64,000 nucleotides of DNA from an uncultured Pseudorhodobacter sp. (GCA_913062925.1 CAJXWJ010000001.1:62001-126000); one strand, 5' to 3'. Shown: positions 1-9,474, numbered from the stretch's first letter. The notes: generated from the sequence alone by a model not told the origin. Numbers and translations: made by a program.

Positions 1-228
1 CGCAGGCTCGGCCACCAGCAAAGCGTCGTGCAACCCGATCTCGGGGCTGGCATCCCAGATTTGGCCCTGCAAATCGGCCGCCACCGCCAAGGCCCCTGCG
101 GTATCGCCTAGGGCCAGCCGCTGCTCGGCCCGCGCGGCAAGATCACCCAAGGGCCCAGCCGCTGCCGCCCCGCCAAGGCCAACAGCCAGCAAAAGCCCTG
201 ATAAAACACGCGCCGCACAGAAGGTCAT
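1..228 (-). CDS. Truncated exported protein, N-terminal part only
   Basis: The minus-strand reading frame starts at an ATG at 228 and runs off the left edge of the window, giving 76 codons. The N-terminus (MTFCAARVLSGLLLAVGLGG...) looks like a Sec signal peptide with a hydrophobic core and an Ala-rich cleavage region near residues 22-26. The next stretch (LAARAEQRLALGDTAGALAVAADL) looks like an alpha-helical repeat of the TPR type, but only about 50 mature residues are visible. The gene diverges from gltX. The product cannot be named from this fragment; it is probably a periplasmic protein. Confidence 0.6.
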   Translation of the reverse strand, partial: MTFCAARVLSGLLLAVGLGGAAAAGPLGDLAARAEQRLALGDTAGALAVAADLQGQIWDASPEIGLHDALLVAEPA

Positions 229-384
229 TGTTACGTCTATCCGTTCCCAAAGCGCCAGTCGCGCCGGTTTCGACGCCATACTAGGGGCAAATGCTGCAAC
301 TGTCCAAGTTTGAAAGCGCATCGCACCAACTGGACAAATCCCTGCCCATGTGACATCGATCCCTCGTTGCAGGAGAGCCATTTC

Positions 385-1719
385 ATGACCGCCAGACCCA
401 CCATCACCCGTTTCGCCCCCTCGCCGACCGGATATATCCATGTCGGCAATCTGCGAACGGCGCTGATGAACTACCTGATCGCCCGTAAAAACAACGGCAC
501 CTTCATCCTGCGACTGGATGATACCGATCAGGAACGCTCCAAGCAGGAATATTCCGATGGCATCATGCAAGATCTGGAATGGCTGGGCCTGACATGGGAT
601 CGGGTCGAACGCCAATCGCTGCGCTTTGACCGCTATTACGAGGCCGCAGATCAGCTGCGCGCAGCAGGCCGGTTTTATGAATGCTTCGAGACCCCGGTCG
701 AGCTGGACCTCAAGCGCAAAAAGCAACTCAACATGCACAAGCCGCCGGTCTATGACCGCGCCTCGCTGCGCCTGACCGAGGATGAAAAAGCCCAAGCCCG
801 CGCCGAAGGCCGTGCCGGCTATTGGCGCTTTCAGCTGGATTTGCAGCGTATCGAATGGCCCGATGGCATTGTCGGCCCGATTTCAATCGACGCCGCCTCG
901 GTCTCGGATCCGGTGCTGATCCGCGCCGATGGTCAGATCCTTTACACCTTCGCCTCTTCGGTCGATGACATCGACATGGGCGTCAGCTTTATCGTGCGCG
1001 GTGCCGACCATGTCACCAATACCGCAACGCAAATCCAGATCATGCAGGCGATGGGCGGCACCCCGCCGAATTTCGCGCATCACTCGCTGCTCACCGGTGC
1101 CAAGGGCGAAGAGCTGTCCAAACGTCTGGGCACCCTCAGCCTGCGCGACCTGCGCGCCCAAGGTGTGGAACCTATGGCGCTGTTGTCGCTGATGGCGCGG
1201 CTCGGCTCCTCGAAACCGGTCGAACTGGCAAGCTCGATGCAAGACCTGATCGACGGCTTTGACATCGGCGCTTTCGGGTCTGCCCCCACCAAATTCGACG
1301 CCGAAGACCTGTTCCCGCTGACCCGCGCGCATGTGCAAAGCCTGCCACTGCCGGCTGTCGCCGACCGCATCGCAGCCCTGGGTGTGCCCGCCGATCTTGC
1401 CGAAGCCTTCTGGGGTGTTGCCAAAGCAAACATCACCGTGCTCGCCGATCTTGAAGGCTGGTGGGCGCTGTTCCGCGATGGTGCAACCCCGGTTGTGGCC
1501 GAAGAAGACCGCGACTTCATCAAAGAAGCCTTCGCGCTGCTGCCCGAAGGCCGCTTCACCCAAACCACTTGGTCCGAATGGACCCAAGCAGTGAAAGAGG
1601 CCACCGGCCGCAAGGGCAAAACCCTGTTCCGCCCGCTCCGCCTTGCTGTCACCGGCCTTGATGCCGGCCCAGAAATGGCCGATGTGCTGCCGCTATTGCA
1701 AAAACGCCCAAGCCTCTAA
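385..1719 (+). CDS. gltX: Glutamate--tRNA ligase
   Basis: This class I aminoacyl-tRNA synthetase charges tRNA(Glu) with glutamate in the cytoplasm. The protein is 444 aa. The HIGH-type motif is HVGN at residues 19-22, and the KMSKS-type loop is ELSKR at about residues 243-247. The DDTD element for amino-acid and ATP binding follows at about residue 48. The start at 385 is preceded by AGGAGA at 371-376; a longer reading frame opens at 310 but lacks homology. Many alphaproteobacteria carry two GltX paralogues, one discriminating and one not. The roughly 440-aa size is compatible with either, so which one this is cannot be settled here. Confidence 0.93.
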   Translation: MTARPTITRFAPSPTGYIHVGNLRTALMNYLIARKNNGTFILRLDDTDQERSKQEYSDGIMQDLEWLGLTWDRVERQSLRFDRYYEAADQLRAAGRFYECFETPVELDLKRKKQLNMHKPPVYDRASLRLTEDEKAQARAEGRAGYWRFQLDLQRIEWPDGIVGPISIDAASVSDPVLIRADGQILYTFASSVDDIDMGVSFIVRGADHVTNTATQIQIMQAMGGTPPNFAHHSLLTGAKGEELSKRLGTLSLRDLRAQGVEPMALLSLMARLGSSKPVELASSMQDLIDGFDIGAFGSAPTKFDAEDLFPLTRAHVQSLPLPAVADRIAALGVPADLAEAFWGVAKANITVLADLEGWWALFRDGATPVVAEEDRDFIKEAFALLPEGRFTQTTWSEWTQAVKEATGRKGKTLFRPLRLAVTGLDAGPEMADVLPLLQKRPSL

Positions 1720-1725
1720 GGCCGG

Positions 1726-1776
1726 CTTTCATCTTGGTAAAAATATCCTGGGGGTCCGGGGGCAAAGCCCCCGGCC
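1726..1776 (+). repeat. Intergenic repeat copy R1 with terminator-like hairpin
   Basis: The core is TTTCATCT at 1727-1734 followed by AAATATCC at 1741-1748, then a perfect hairpin CCGGGGGC-AAA-GCCCCCGG at 1756-1774. It lies between the convergent gltX and cobS genes and probably ends transcription from one or both sides. Related cores occur in this window at about 9518, 9671, 45143 and 56453. Confidence 0.7.
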
Positions 1777-1783
1777 GCAGCGG

Positions 1784-2533
1784 CTAAACCAAGGCTGAAA
1801 GCACAACCCAGCCCGCAATCTCGCTCACCTGTTGCAGCGCACCCAAAACATCACCGCTCTGCCCACCAATCTGGCGCAGCGCCAGCAGTCCCAGCGCCAA
1901 ACCTGCCACCGCCATCGCCAAAACCGCAAACGGTGCGCCAATCGCAAGCAATGCGCCAATCCCAACCGCCAAGGCAAAGCCCGCGCGCAGCCCGTCGACC
2001 TCTGCCGCAGCCTTGCCCAAACCATCACTGCGCGCCGCTGGCATCAGTGCCAGCGCCAGCACCACCCCGGCACGGCTGGCCGCACCAAGCGCCAGCAGCG
2101 CCATTGCGGCAGCCGCGCCGCTTTGCTCTGCCAAAATCGTCAGACCCTGCCAGCGCAGCCCAAGGCTTAACACCAAGGCCAACGCGCCATAGCTGCCGAT
2201 GCGGCTGTCGCGCATGATCTCTAACTTGCGCGCCCGGTCGCGCCCGCCGCCAAAGCCATCGGCGACATCGGCCAGCCCGTCTTCATGCAGCCCCCCCGTC
2301 GCCAAAACCCCCGCCAGCAGCGCAAGCCCTGCGGCCATTGTCGGGGCCACGCCCAGCGCCAATCCTGCCAGCAAAACCGCCGCCGACAGCGCCCCCACCA
2401 AGCCACCGACCAGCGGAAAGGCCCAAGCCGCAGCGCCCATCGCAGGCAGTACCGCGATCTGCCCCGCAGGCAGCCGCGTCAGCATCATCAGCGCCAGTTG
2501 CACCTCGCTCAGACGCGCGCGCGCAAGCCTCAT
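1784..2533 (-). CDS. cobS: Adenosylcobinamide-GDP ribazoletransferase (cobalamin synthase)
   Basis: This membrane enzyme (CobV in Pseudomonas naming) joins adenosylcobinamide-GDP to alpha-ribazole or its phosphate, the last assembly step of the lower ligand. The 249-aa product is very hydrophobic, with several predicted membrane helices. It has the family signature GGLHEDGLADVADGFGGG near residues 80-97, where the acidic residues bind Mg2+. The start at 2533 overlaps the end of cobT by 4 bp, so the two genes are translationally coupled. Length is typical for the family. Confidence 0.93.
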   Translation of the reverse strand: MRLARARLSEVQLALMMLTRLPAGQIAVLPAMGAAAWAFPLVGGLVGALSAAVLLAGLALGVAPTMAAGLALLAGVLATGGLHEDGLADVADGFGGGRDRARKLEIMRDSRIGSYGALALVLSLGLRWQGLTILAEQSGAAAAMALLALGAASRAGVVLALALMPAARSDGLGKAAAEVDGLRAGFALAVGIGALLAIGAPFAVLAMAVAGLALGLLALRQIGGQSGDVLGALQQVSEIAGWVVLSALV

Positions 2534-3534
2534 GCCTCAGACACTCCGGCCTCGCCAAAGGTTGCCATGCCGTTGTGCACCGCCAGCGCACTGCGCAAAA
2601 TCCCCAAGGCCAAGGCTGCCCCCGATCCTTCGCCCAAGCGCATGTCAAAGTCCAAGACCGCGCGTTTGTTCAATTCGGCCAACAGCTTGCGGTGCCCGGG
2701 TTCAGCCGAGCAATGGCCGACCAAACAGTGATCCAGCAGCCGCGCATCCGCGCCATAAAGCGCCGAGGCCGCAGCAGTGCAGATAAACCCGTCCAAAATC
2801 ACCGGAATCCGTGCCGCCCGTGCCGCCAGAACCGCGCCGCAGATCGCCGCCTGTTCGCGCCCGCCCAAGGCCGCCAGCACGCCCATCGCCGAAAGCCCCT
2901 GATGCCGCGCAAGCCCTGCTTCAATCGCCGCGATCTTGCGCTTGATGCCCTCCGCATCCGACCCCGTGCCTGCGCCGACCCAAGCCGCAACCGCGCCACC
3001 AAACAGCGCGGCCGCCATCGCGGCTGCAACCGTCGAATTGCCGATGCCCATCTCGCCCAAGATCAGCACATCGGCGCGCGTGTCCACCGCATCCCAGCCG
3101 ATTTGCAGCGCGGCCATACAGTCGGCCTCGGTCATCGCAGGGGCGGTGGTGAAATCGGCGGTGGGGCGGTCAAGCTCAAGGGCTATGACCGAAAGCTCGG
3201 CACCATTGGCGCGACACAGCTGGTTGATCGCAGCCCCGCCTGCCATGAAATTGCCGACCATCTGCGCGGTGACTTCTTGTGGGAACGGGTTGACCCCCTG
3301 CGCGCAAATGCCGTGATTTCCGGCAAAGATCACCGCTTGGGCAAGGGAAATCGTTGGCCGCGCCGTGCCGCGCCAGCCTGCCATAAACCCGGCCAATTCC
3401 TCCAGCCGCCCCAAAGATCCCGGCGGTTTGGTCAGGCTGTTTTGCCGCGCGGCTGCGGCGGCGACGGCCTCGGCGTTGACCATGGGCAGGGTTTCGGCAA
3501 GTCCGGCGATTTCGGCCAAAGAGGTAAACTTCAT
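2530..3534 (-). CDS. cobT: Nicotinate-nucleotide--dimethylbenzimidazole phosphoribosyltransferase
   Basis: The 334-aa protein (CobU in Pseudomonas naming) activates 5,6-dimethylbenzimidazole with nicotinate mononucleotide to give alpha-ribazole phosphate. Family hallmarks visible are KPPGSLGRLE near residue 37, the glycine-rich GEMGIGNSTVAAA near residue 160, and a C-terminal glutamate region, RLGEGSGAALAL, that carries the catalytic base. It sits between cobU and cobS in a tight minus-strand operon; the gap to cobU is 1 bp. It works with bluB at 7406, which makes the base. Confidence 0.94.
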   Translation of the reverse strand: MKFTSLAEIAGLAETLPMVNAEAVAAAAARQNSLTKPPGSLGRLEELAGFMAGWRGTARPTISLAQAVIFAGNHGICAQGVNPFPQEVTAQMVGNFMAGGAAINQLCRANGAELSVIALELDRPTADFTTAPAMTEADCMAALQIGWDAVDTRADVLILGEMGIGNSTVAAAMAAALFGGAVAAWVGAGTGSDAEGIKRKIAAIEAGLARHQGLSAMGVLAALGGREQAAICGAVLAARAARIPVILDGFICTAAASALYGADARLLDHCLVGHCSAEPGHRKLLAELNKRAVLDFDMRLGEGSGAALALGILRSALAVHNGMATFGEAGVSEA

Positions 3535-3535
3535 C

Positions 3536-4042
3536 TTACTTCACTTTCAACGGCAGGCCCGAGACAGCAAGGATGACCTCATCCGCCGCCGCTGCGACCC
3601 ATTGGTTCAGGGTTCCGGCGGCGTCCCGAAAGGCGCGCGCCAAGGCATTGTCGGGCACGATGCCCAATCCGACTTCATTTGTTACAAACACAACCGGGCT
3701 TTTGTGCTGCGGCAGCTCTGCCAGCATCGCTTGTGCCGCACTGCGCCAATCGGCTTCGGCCAGCATCATATTGGTCAGCCACAGCGTCAGGCAATCCACA
3801 AGCCGCGGCCCCTTGCCATCCGAGGCCCGCAGCGCGCCCAAAAGATCCATCGGCTCGGTATAGGTCACCCATTCCGGCCCGCGCCGCGCTTGGTGTTCGG
3901 CAATGCGCGCGCGCATTTCGTCATCCCAAGCCTGCGCCGTGGCGATATAGCCCGCAGGCCGCCCCATGTCCAAACACCGCGTCTCGGCGATCAGGCTTTT
4001 GCCCGAGCGCGCACCGCCAGTGACAAGAAGAAATTTCTGCAT
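3536..4042 (-). CDS. cobU: Bifunctional adenosylcobinamide kinase / adenosylcobinamide-phosphate guanylyltransferase
   Basis: The protein (CobP in Pseudomonas naming) phosphorylates adenosylcobinamide and then transfers GMP to it, producing the AdoCbi-GDP substrate of CobS. The P-loop GGARSGKS lies at residues 9-16, and the family motif VTNEVGLGIVP lies near residue 120. I chose the ATG at 4042 (168 aa); the frame stays open to 4213, but the extra N-terminus has no family match and would overlap the divergent phosphatase gene. It is the first gene of the cobU-cobT-cobS operon and diverges from the 4110 gene with 67 bp between them. Confidence 0.93.
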   Translation of the reverse strand: MQKFLLVTGGARSGKSLIAETRCLDMGRPAGYIATAQAWDDEMRARIAEHQARRGPEWVTYTEPMDLLGALRASDGKGPRLVDCLTLWLTNMMLAEADWRSAAQAMLAELPQHKSPVVFVTNEVGLGIVPDNALARAFRDAAGTLNQWVAAAADEVILAVSGLPLKVK

Positions 4043-4109
4043 ATCGGCCCTTGCTCCTTGTCGCTTGTCAAAGCAGAAACAACGGATGCGCGAAAGGAGA
4101 AATGCGACT

Positions 4110-4691
4110 GTGCCCGTCTTTGCCCCGACAGAGCTGATCCTGATCCGCCATGCCCCCGCTGTGACAGAGGGGCGGATGGCGGGCAAACGCGATGTTGACG
4201 CCGATTGCAGCAATAGCGCCGCCTTTGCAGCCCTGCGCGCGCGGCTTGACCCTGATGCCGCGCGGCTGATCAGCCCTGCGCTGCGCTGCCGCCAAACCGC
4301 AAGCAGCCTTTGGCCCGATCTGCCCGCGCCCGACAGCGACGCGCGGCTGTGGGAGCAGGACTTTGGCGCTTGGGAGGGGATGCCGTTTGACCAGCTGCCC
4401 GATCTGGGCGCGCTTGATTTGCCCGATCTGGCCGCGCACCGCCCCCCGCAGGGCGAAAGCTTTGCTGATCTTTATGCCCGCGCCCAGCCAGCCCTGGCCG
4501 AGGTGGTGGCGCGCGGCTATCGCAAAACGGTCATTATCGCTCATGCCGGGTTGATCCGCGCAGCGCTTGGCATGGCTTTGGGGCAGCCGCATCTGGGCCT
4601 TGCCTTTCAAATAGCCCCGCTGTCGCAGACGCGTCTGATCGCGGTGGCGGGGGCGTGGTCGATTGCCTGCGTCAACGAGCCTGCACAATGA
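4110..4691 (+). CDS. cobC: Histidine phosphatase, probable alpha-ribazole phosphatase
   Basis: The 193-aa protein belongs to the phosphoglycerate-mutase-like superfamily. It carries the phospho-accepting RHAP motif near residue 13 and a second catalytic histidine in IIAHAGLIRAAL. Context in the cobalamin cluster suggests it removes the phosphate from alpha-ribazole phosphate or cobalamin phosphate (CobC/BluF role). I chose the GTG at 4110 because AAGGAGA lies 9 bases upstream; an ATG at 4086 is an alternative. The stop overlaps the start of the next gene (ATGA), so the two are coupled. The name cobC is also used for Thr-P decarboxylase in Pseudomonas, which here is the 6447 gene. Confidence 0.82.
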   Translation: MPVFAPTELILIRHAPAVTEGRMAGKRDVDADCSNSAAFAALRARLDPDAARLISPALRCRQTASSLWPDLPAPDSDARLWEQDFGAWEGMPFDQLPDLGALDLPDLAAHRPPQGESFADLYARAQPALAEVVARGYRKTVIIAHAGLIRAALGMALGQPHLGLAFQIAPLSQTRLIAVAGAWSIACVNEPAQ

Positions 4692-5500
4692 TCCGCGTGG
4701 CGGGGCATTTTGGCGAGCTGTTGCAGGGCCGCTTGGGCGGCTCTGGCCCGGTGGTGCTGGTGACGCTGCCTTGCCCCGCGCTTGGGGTGACAGCGCGGCA
4801 AAGCCCCTGCGCGCAGTTCAGCCTGCACAACGCGGGCCAGCGCCTGCTGTCCCCCGCCCGCGCGCGCGGGTTTTTGGCCAGCCTTGGCCTGCCTGTGCGC
4901 AACCGCCATGTCTTGCGCGCGCAGATGCCAGCGGGCGGCGGGGCAGGGGCCTCGACGGCGGCATTGGTGGCGCTGGCGCTGCAAGCAGGCTGGCAGGGCG
5001 CGCCCGAGAGGCTTGCGCGCGCCTGCCTTGCGGCCGAGGGCGCGAGCGATCCTTTGATGTTTGCCGATCCCAGCCAAAGGCTTTGGGCCTCGCGCGCGGC
5101 GCAAACCCTTGCCCGCCTGCCGCCCTTGCCAAGGTTCGAGGTGATCGGCGGCTTTTTCGGCCCCTGCCAGCGCACCGATGCCCGCGACAACCGCTTTGCC
5201 GATATCGCCGATCTGATCCCCGATTGGACCGCTGCCGCAGCCCAAGGCGATCTGCCGCGCTTGGCCGCATTGGCGAGCCTTTCGGCCAACCGCAATGGGG
5301 GGCTGCGGGGCGGGGCGCAAATTGCAGCGCTTGCGTCGCTTGCGGCCGATCTGGGCGCGCTGGGCCATGTCATTGCCCATACCGGGGCGGCGCGGGGGTT
5401 GATCTTTGCGCGCGGCCAAATCCCCGCCCACGCCCGCGCCGCCCTGATCGGGGCAGGCGCACGGCAGGTCGTGCAGTTCCCCGCAGGAGGAGGCCTATGA
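4688..5500 (+). CDS. GHMP-family kinase, probable L-threonine kinase for the aminopropanol arm (PduX-like)
   Basis: The 270-aa protein has the N-terminal signature GHFGELLQG at residues 6-14, which resembles the GTCGELIQG element of Salmonella PduX. It also has a GHMP ATP-binding loop, PAGGGAGAST, at residues 81-90. By inference it phosphorylates L-threonine, and the 6447 product then decarboxylates L-Thr-P to aminopropanol phosphate. Start and stop overlap both neighbours (ATGA junctions), placing it firmly in the cobC-kinase-cbiB-cobD-bluB operon. Some Rhodobacterales use a kinase called BluE for this step; I cannot tell from sequence alone whether this protein is its orthologue, so no symbol is given. 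Confidence 0.72.
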   Translation: MIRVAGHFGELLQGRLGGSGPVVLVTLPCPALGVTARQSPCAQFSLHNAGQRLLSPARARGFLASLGLPVRNRHVLRAQMPAGGGAGASTAALVALALQAGWQGAPERLARACLAAEGASDPLMFADPSQRLWASRAAQTLARLPPLPRFEVIGGFFGPCQRTDARDNRFADIADLIPDWTAAAAQGDLPRLAALASLSANRNGGLRGGAQIAALASLAADLGALGHVIAHTGAARGLIFARGQIPAHARAALIGAGARQVVQFPAGGGL

Positions 5501-6450
5501 GTTACGCGCTGATGATGCTGACGGCGATGGCGATTGATCTAAGCTTTGGCTGGCCCGATTGGCTGTATCGCCGCATCGGTCATCCTGTCACATGGCTGGG
5601 CGCGCTGATCCGCGCGCTGGATCTGGCGCTGAACCACGACCATGCCAGCGATGCCCGCCGCAGGCTGGCAGGGGTTGCGACGCTGATCGTGACCGTCGCC
5701 GCCGCCGCGCTGCCGATGTGGGCGCTGCAAAGCCTTTTGCCGCAAGGCTGGCTGGGCATTCTGATCGGTGGCGTGCTGGCTTGGCCCTTGGTGGCGCTGC
5801 GCTCGATGCATGCGCATGTGGCGGCTGTGGCCAAGCCGCTGACGGCGGGCGATCTGGCGGCCGCGCGCTTTGCGGTCTCGATGATCGTGGGGCGCGACAC
5901 CACCCGCCTTGATCCCGCGGGTGTTGCCCGTGCTGCGCTGGAATCCTTGGCCGAAAACACCTCGGATGGCATTGTCGCACCGCTGTTTTGGGGGGCCGTG
6001 CTGGGGCTGCCGGGGATTGCCGCCTATAAGGCCGTCAACACGCTTGATTCGATGATCGGCCACCGCAGCCCGCGCTTTGAATGCTTTGGCTGGGCCTCGG
6101 CGCGGTTTGACGATCTGGTGAACCTGATCCCTGCGCGCGCCACGGGGCTGCTGTTTGCCTTGGTTTCCAGCCGCCCCATTTTGGGGCTGCGGGTGATGTG
6201 GCGCGATGCCTCGCTGCACCGCTCGCCCAATGCAGGCTGGCCCGAGGCTGCTATGGCCGCAGGTCTGGGCGTGCGCCTGTCGGGCCCGCGCGTCTATGCC
6301 GACCACATCGCGCAGGAGCCTTGGGTCAACGCCGAAGCCCCCGATCCCAGCGCCGCCGATCTGCGCTTAGGCCTTGCGCTTTATGCCCGCGCCATGGCAA
6401 CTCTGGCGGCAGGCCTGACCGGCCTTGCCCTGATCTGGAGCCTGACATGA
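5497..6450 (+). CDS. cbiB: Adenosylcobinamide-phosphate synthase
   Basis: The 317-aa integral membrane protein (CobD in Pseudomonas naming) attaches aminopropanol or its phosphate to adenosylcobyric acid. Family features are the N-terminal DLSFGWPDWLYRRIGHPVTW, a VGRDTTRLD segment and ESLAENTSDGIVAPLFW. The AYKAVNTLDSMIGHR motif in the middle of the protein is diagnostic. Several hydrophobic helices are present, consistent with the inner membrane. The start at 5497 is preceded by GCAGGAGGAGG, a strong ribosome-binding site, and overlaps the kinase stop. Confidence 0.93.
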   Translation: MSYALMMLTAMAIDLSFGWPDWLYRRIGHPVTWLGALIRALDLALNHDHASDARRRLAGVATLIVTVAAAALPMWALQSLLPQGWLGILIGGVLAWPLVALRSMHAHVAAVAKPLTAGDLAAARFAVSMIVGRDTTRLDPAGVARAALESLAENTSDGIVAPLFWGAVLGLPGIAAYKAVNTLDSMIGHRSPRFECFGWASARFDDLVNLIPARATGLLFALVSSRPILGLRVMWRDASLHRSPNAGWPEAAMAAGLGVRLSGPRVYADHIAQEPWVNAEAPDPSAADLRLGLALYARAMATLAAGLTGLALIWSLT

Positions 6451-7406
6451 CCCGCGATCACGGCGGCAATATCGACAGCGCTATCGCCCGCTTTGGCGGC
6501 AGCGATTGGATTGATCTGTCTACTGGCATCAACCGCGCGCCCTATCCGCTGCCCGATCTTCCGCCCGAGGTCTGGACCATGCTGCCCACCCAAAGCGCGA
6601 AACATGCGCTGCTGCGGGCGGCGCAGACCGCCTATGGAACGCAGGCGCCCATCCTTGCGCTTGCCGGTGCGCAGGCCGCGATCCAGATGATCCCACGGCT
6701 TTTTGCGCCCAAAACCGCCCGCGTGCTTGGCCCAACCTATAACGAACACGCAGCCTGTCTGCGCGCGGCGGGCTGGCAGGTGCAAGAGGTCAGCCGGCTG
6801 GCGCATCTGGCCGGTGCGGATCTGGCGGTGGTGGTCAACCCCAACAACCCCGATGGCGCAAGCTATAGCCCCGCTGATCTGCTGGCGCTTGGCGCGCAGG
6901 TGGGCCAGTTGGTGGTGGATGAAAGCTTTGCCGATGCGCAAGCGCCGCTGTCGCTTGCAGCCCAAGCGGGGGGCAATCTGCTGGTGCTGCGGTCATTTGG
7001 CAAATTCTACGGGCTTGCAGGGCTGCGGCTTGGCTTTGTGCTGGGCGATACGGCGGCAATTCAGGCGCTTGACGCGATGGCAGGGCCTTGGCCGGTCAGC
7101 GGTGCTGCGCTGCATATAGGCGCGCTGGCGCTGGCCGATACCGCTTGGGCGCAGGCCACCACCGCGCGGTTGCGCGCCGAGGCCGTGCAGGCCGACGCCT
7201 TGGCCGCCGCCGTCGGTTGGCAGCCGCTGGGTGGCACCGAGCTGTTTCGCCTTTACGATACCCCCGATGCGCAATCTGCCCAAGACCGTCTGGCGCGCCA
7301 TCAGATCTGGTCGCGGATCTTCCCCTATTCGCAGCGCTGGCTGCGCCTTGGTCTGCCCGCAGGGGTGGCTGAATGGGCGCGGCTGGCCCAAGCCCTGGCC
7401 GCCTGA
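6447..7406 (+). CDS. cobD: Threonine-phosphate decarboxylase, PLP-dependent
   Basis: The 319-aa class I/II aminotransferase-fold enzyme converts L-threonine O-3-phosphate into (R)-1-aminopropan-2-ol phosphate. It has NPNNPDG at residues 131-137, the pyridine-binding Asp in VVDES near 158, and the PLP-binding lysine K186 in SFGKFYGLAGLRLGF. It is CobC in Pseudomonas nomenclature. The start overlaps the cbiB stop, and the stop (7404-7406) shares one base with the bluB ATG. Together with the upstream kinase it supplies the linker from threonine. Confidence 0.91.
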   Translation: MTRDHGGNIDSAIARFGGSDWIDLSTGINRAPYPLPDLPPEVWTMLPTQSAKHALLRAAQTAYGTQAPILALAGAQAAIQMIPRLFAPKTARVLGPTYNEHAACLRAAGWQVQEVSRLAHLAGADLAVVVNPNNPDGASYSPADLLALGAQVGQLVVDESFADAQAPLSLAAQAGGNLLVLRSFGKFYGLAGLRLGFVLGDTAAIQALDAMAGPWPVSGAALHIGALALADTAWAQATTARLRAEAVQADALAAAVGWQPLGGTELFRLYDTPDAQSAQDRLARHQIWSRIFPYSQRWLRLGLPAGVAEWARLAQALAA

Positions 7407-8029
7407 TGGAATTCACCCCCGCCGAATCTGAAACCCTGCTGTCGATCCTGCAATGGCGCCGCGATGTGCGCCACTTTCGCCGCGATCCGGTCGACGAGGC
7501 GCTGCTGGACCAGCTGCGCGCCACCATGGACCGCGCGCCTTCGGTCGGCAATGCGCGGCCATGGCGGGTGCTGCGGGTGCAATCGCCCAGCCTTCGCGCC
7601 GAGGTGCGGGCCAATTTTCAACGCTGCAACGATCAGGCGGCCAAGCTTTATACCGGCGATAAACACGCGGAATATCTTGCGCTGAAGCTAGCGGGCCTTG
7701 ACGCGGCGCCCGTGCAGCTTGCGGTCTTCACCGAGATGGACCCCGCCGCAGGCCACGGCCTTGGCCGTCAAACCCTGCCCGAGGCGCTGCGCCAATCCAC
7801 CGCCATGGCGATCTTTACCCTGTGGCTGGCGGCGCGCGCGCAGAATTTGGGGCTGGGCATGGTCTCGATCCTAGACCCCGCCCAGATCGAGGCGCTGTTT
7901 GCCGTGCCCACAGGCTGGGAGTTTTCGGCCTATCTCTGCATCGGTCATCCCGAATTTATGGATGACACCCCCCTGCTGCACCGCGCGGGCTGGCAAGAAA
8001 ACGCTGCCACAGATTGGCCGATCCGCTAA
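7406..8029 (+). CDS. bluB: 5,6-dimethylbenzimidazole synthase
   Basis: BluB is an oxygen-dependent, flavin-destroying nitroreductase-fold enzyme that turns reduced FMN into 5,6-dimethylbenzimidazole. The 207-aa product shows the family start [15 protein letters not shown], then [14 protein letters not shown], and a C-terminal [14 protein letters not shown]. Its presence shows that the lower ligand is made aerobically in the same cell. It ends the plus-strand late-pathway operon and is convergent with cobQ, overlapping it by 4 bp (8026-8029). Confidence 0.92.
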   Translation: MEFTPAESETLLSILQWRRDVRHFRRDPVDEALLDQLRATMDRAPSVGNARPWRVLRVQSPSLRAEVRANFQRCNDQAAKLYTGDKHAEYLALKLAGLDAAPVQLAVFTEMDPAAGHGLGRQTLPEALRQSTAMAIFTLWLAARAQNLGLGMVSILDPAQIEALFAVPTGWEFSAYLCIGHPEFMDDTPLLHRAGWQENAATDWPIR

Positions 8030-9474
8030 CGCGCCAAAGCCAGCAAGCCCTCGACATCCAAACATTGCTCCAAATGCGCCGCCAAAGCGTCCAAAACCGC
8101 CTCGACCCCGGCGCCATAGGCCAGATCAGAGGCCTGCGCGCCGATCTGGCGCAAAAACGCCGCGCGAAAGCCGTCATCGGCAAACATGCCGTGCAAATAG
8201 CTGCCCATCACCCGACCATTGGCCGAAACCGCCCCCTCTGGCGCGCCCTCGATAAAGGCAAAGGCGCGCGCCCGATCAGCGCCATCTGTGCGGCCGATGT
8301 GAATCTCATAGCCCTGCATCGCCAACCCGCTTGCAGCATGAACCGCCCGCGTGCGGGTAAGCCGCTTGTCGGGCGTCATCTCGGTCTGCACCGCCAAATG
8401 CCCCAAACCTGCGGTCTCGCCCGCGGGCCCCTCAAGCCCCAAGGGGTCGCACACAAGGCTGCCAAGCATCTGATAGCCGCCACAAATCCCCAAAACCCAA
8501 CCGCCACGCCGCAGATGCGCTGCCAAATCAACATCCCAGCCCTGCGCACGCAAAAAGGCCAGATCCCCCCGCGTCGATTTTGACCCCGGAATGATCACCA
8601 AATCGGTGTCGGCAGGAATAACCTCGCCCGCCCGCACCATGGTCAGATGCACGCCCGGTTCTTGCGCCAAAGGATCCAGATCATCGAAATTGGCAATGCG
8701 CGACAGGGCCAAAGCCGCAATCTTGAACCCGCCCAGACCCCGCGCGCTGGGCAGATCCAACGCATCCTCGGCGGGCAGCTTATGCGCATCGGCAAAGAAG
8801 GGGACCACGCCAAAGCCGCGCCAGGCGGTGCGCGCCTCGATCAGGCGATAGCCATCGTCAAACAGCCGCGGGTCGCCGCGAAACTTGTTGATGATAAAGC
8901 CGGCAATCATTGCGTTGTCACCGGCCTCAAGCACCGCCTGCGTGCCGACAATCTGCGCAATCACCCCGCCGCGATCAATATCGCCGGTCAGGATCACTGG
9001 GCAATCTGCGGCGCGCGCAAAGCCCATATTGGCAATATCGCCCCTGCGCAAATTCACCTCGGCAGGCGAGCCCGCACCCTCGACGATCACCAGATCATAC
9101 TGCGCTTTCAAGCGCTGAAAGCTTTGCAACACCGGTGCCATCAAAGACGGCTTGAGCGCCGCATAATCGCGCGCTTTAACCGTGGCAATCCGCTTGCCCT
9201 GCACCACAACTTGCGAGCCTGTCTCGCTTTCGGGTTTGAGAAGAACCGGATTCATATCGGTGTGCGGCTCGATCCCACAGGCCAAGGCCTGCAAAGCCTG
9301 CGCCCGCCCGATCTCGCCGCCATCGGCACTAACGGCGGCGTTGTTGGACATATTCTGCGGCTTGAACGGCGCCACCGAATAACCGCGCAACCGCGCCGCC
9401 CGGCAGAGACCCGCCACCAACATCGACTTGCCGACGTTAGAACCAGCCCCTTGGATCATCAGGGATTTCATCAC
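8026..9474 (-). CDS. cobQ: Cobyric acid synthase
   Basis: The 482-aa glutamine-dependent enzyme amidates four peripheral carboxylates of adenosylcobyrinic a,c-diamide. The N-terminal dethiobiotin-synthetase-like domain begins [18 protein letters not shown] (P-loop) and includes [10 protein letters not shown]. The C-terminal class I glutamine amidotransferase domain has the nucleophile motif [11 protein letters not shown] and a late histidine in [11 protein letters not shown]. Transcription runs opposite to bluB. No cobalamin riboswitch is visible upstream of it. Confidence 0.94.
   Translation of the reverse strand: MMKSLMIQGAGSNVGKSMLVAGLCRAARLRGYSVAPFKPQNMSNNAAVSADGGEIGRAQALQALACGIEPHTDMNPVLLKPESETGSQVVVQGKRIATVKARDYAALKPSLMAPVLQSFQRLKAQYDLVIVEGAGSPAEVNLRRGDIANMGFARAADCPVILTGDIDRGGVIAQIVGTQAVLEAGDNAMIAGFIINKFRGDPRLFDDGYRLIEARTAWRGFGVVPFFADAHKLPAEDALDLPSARGLGGFKIAALALSRIANFDDLDPLAQEPGVHLTMVRAGEVIPADTDLVIIPGSKSTRGDLAFLRAQGWDVDLAAHLRRGGWVLGICGGYQMLGSLVCDPLGLEGPAGETAGLGHLAVQTEMTPDKRLTRTRAVHAASGLAMQGYEIHIGRTDGADRARAFAFIEGAPEGAVSANGRVMGSYLHGMFADDGFRAAFLRQIGAQASDLAYGAGVEAVLDALAAHLEQCLDVEGLLALAR

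Noticed and set aside
883-1587. A 234-aa minus-strand open frame inside gltX
   Set aside because: It is antisense to a clear tRNA synthetase, has high Gly/Arg/Gln content typical of GC-rich shadow frames, and shows no domain.
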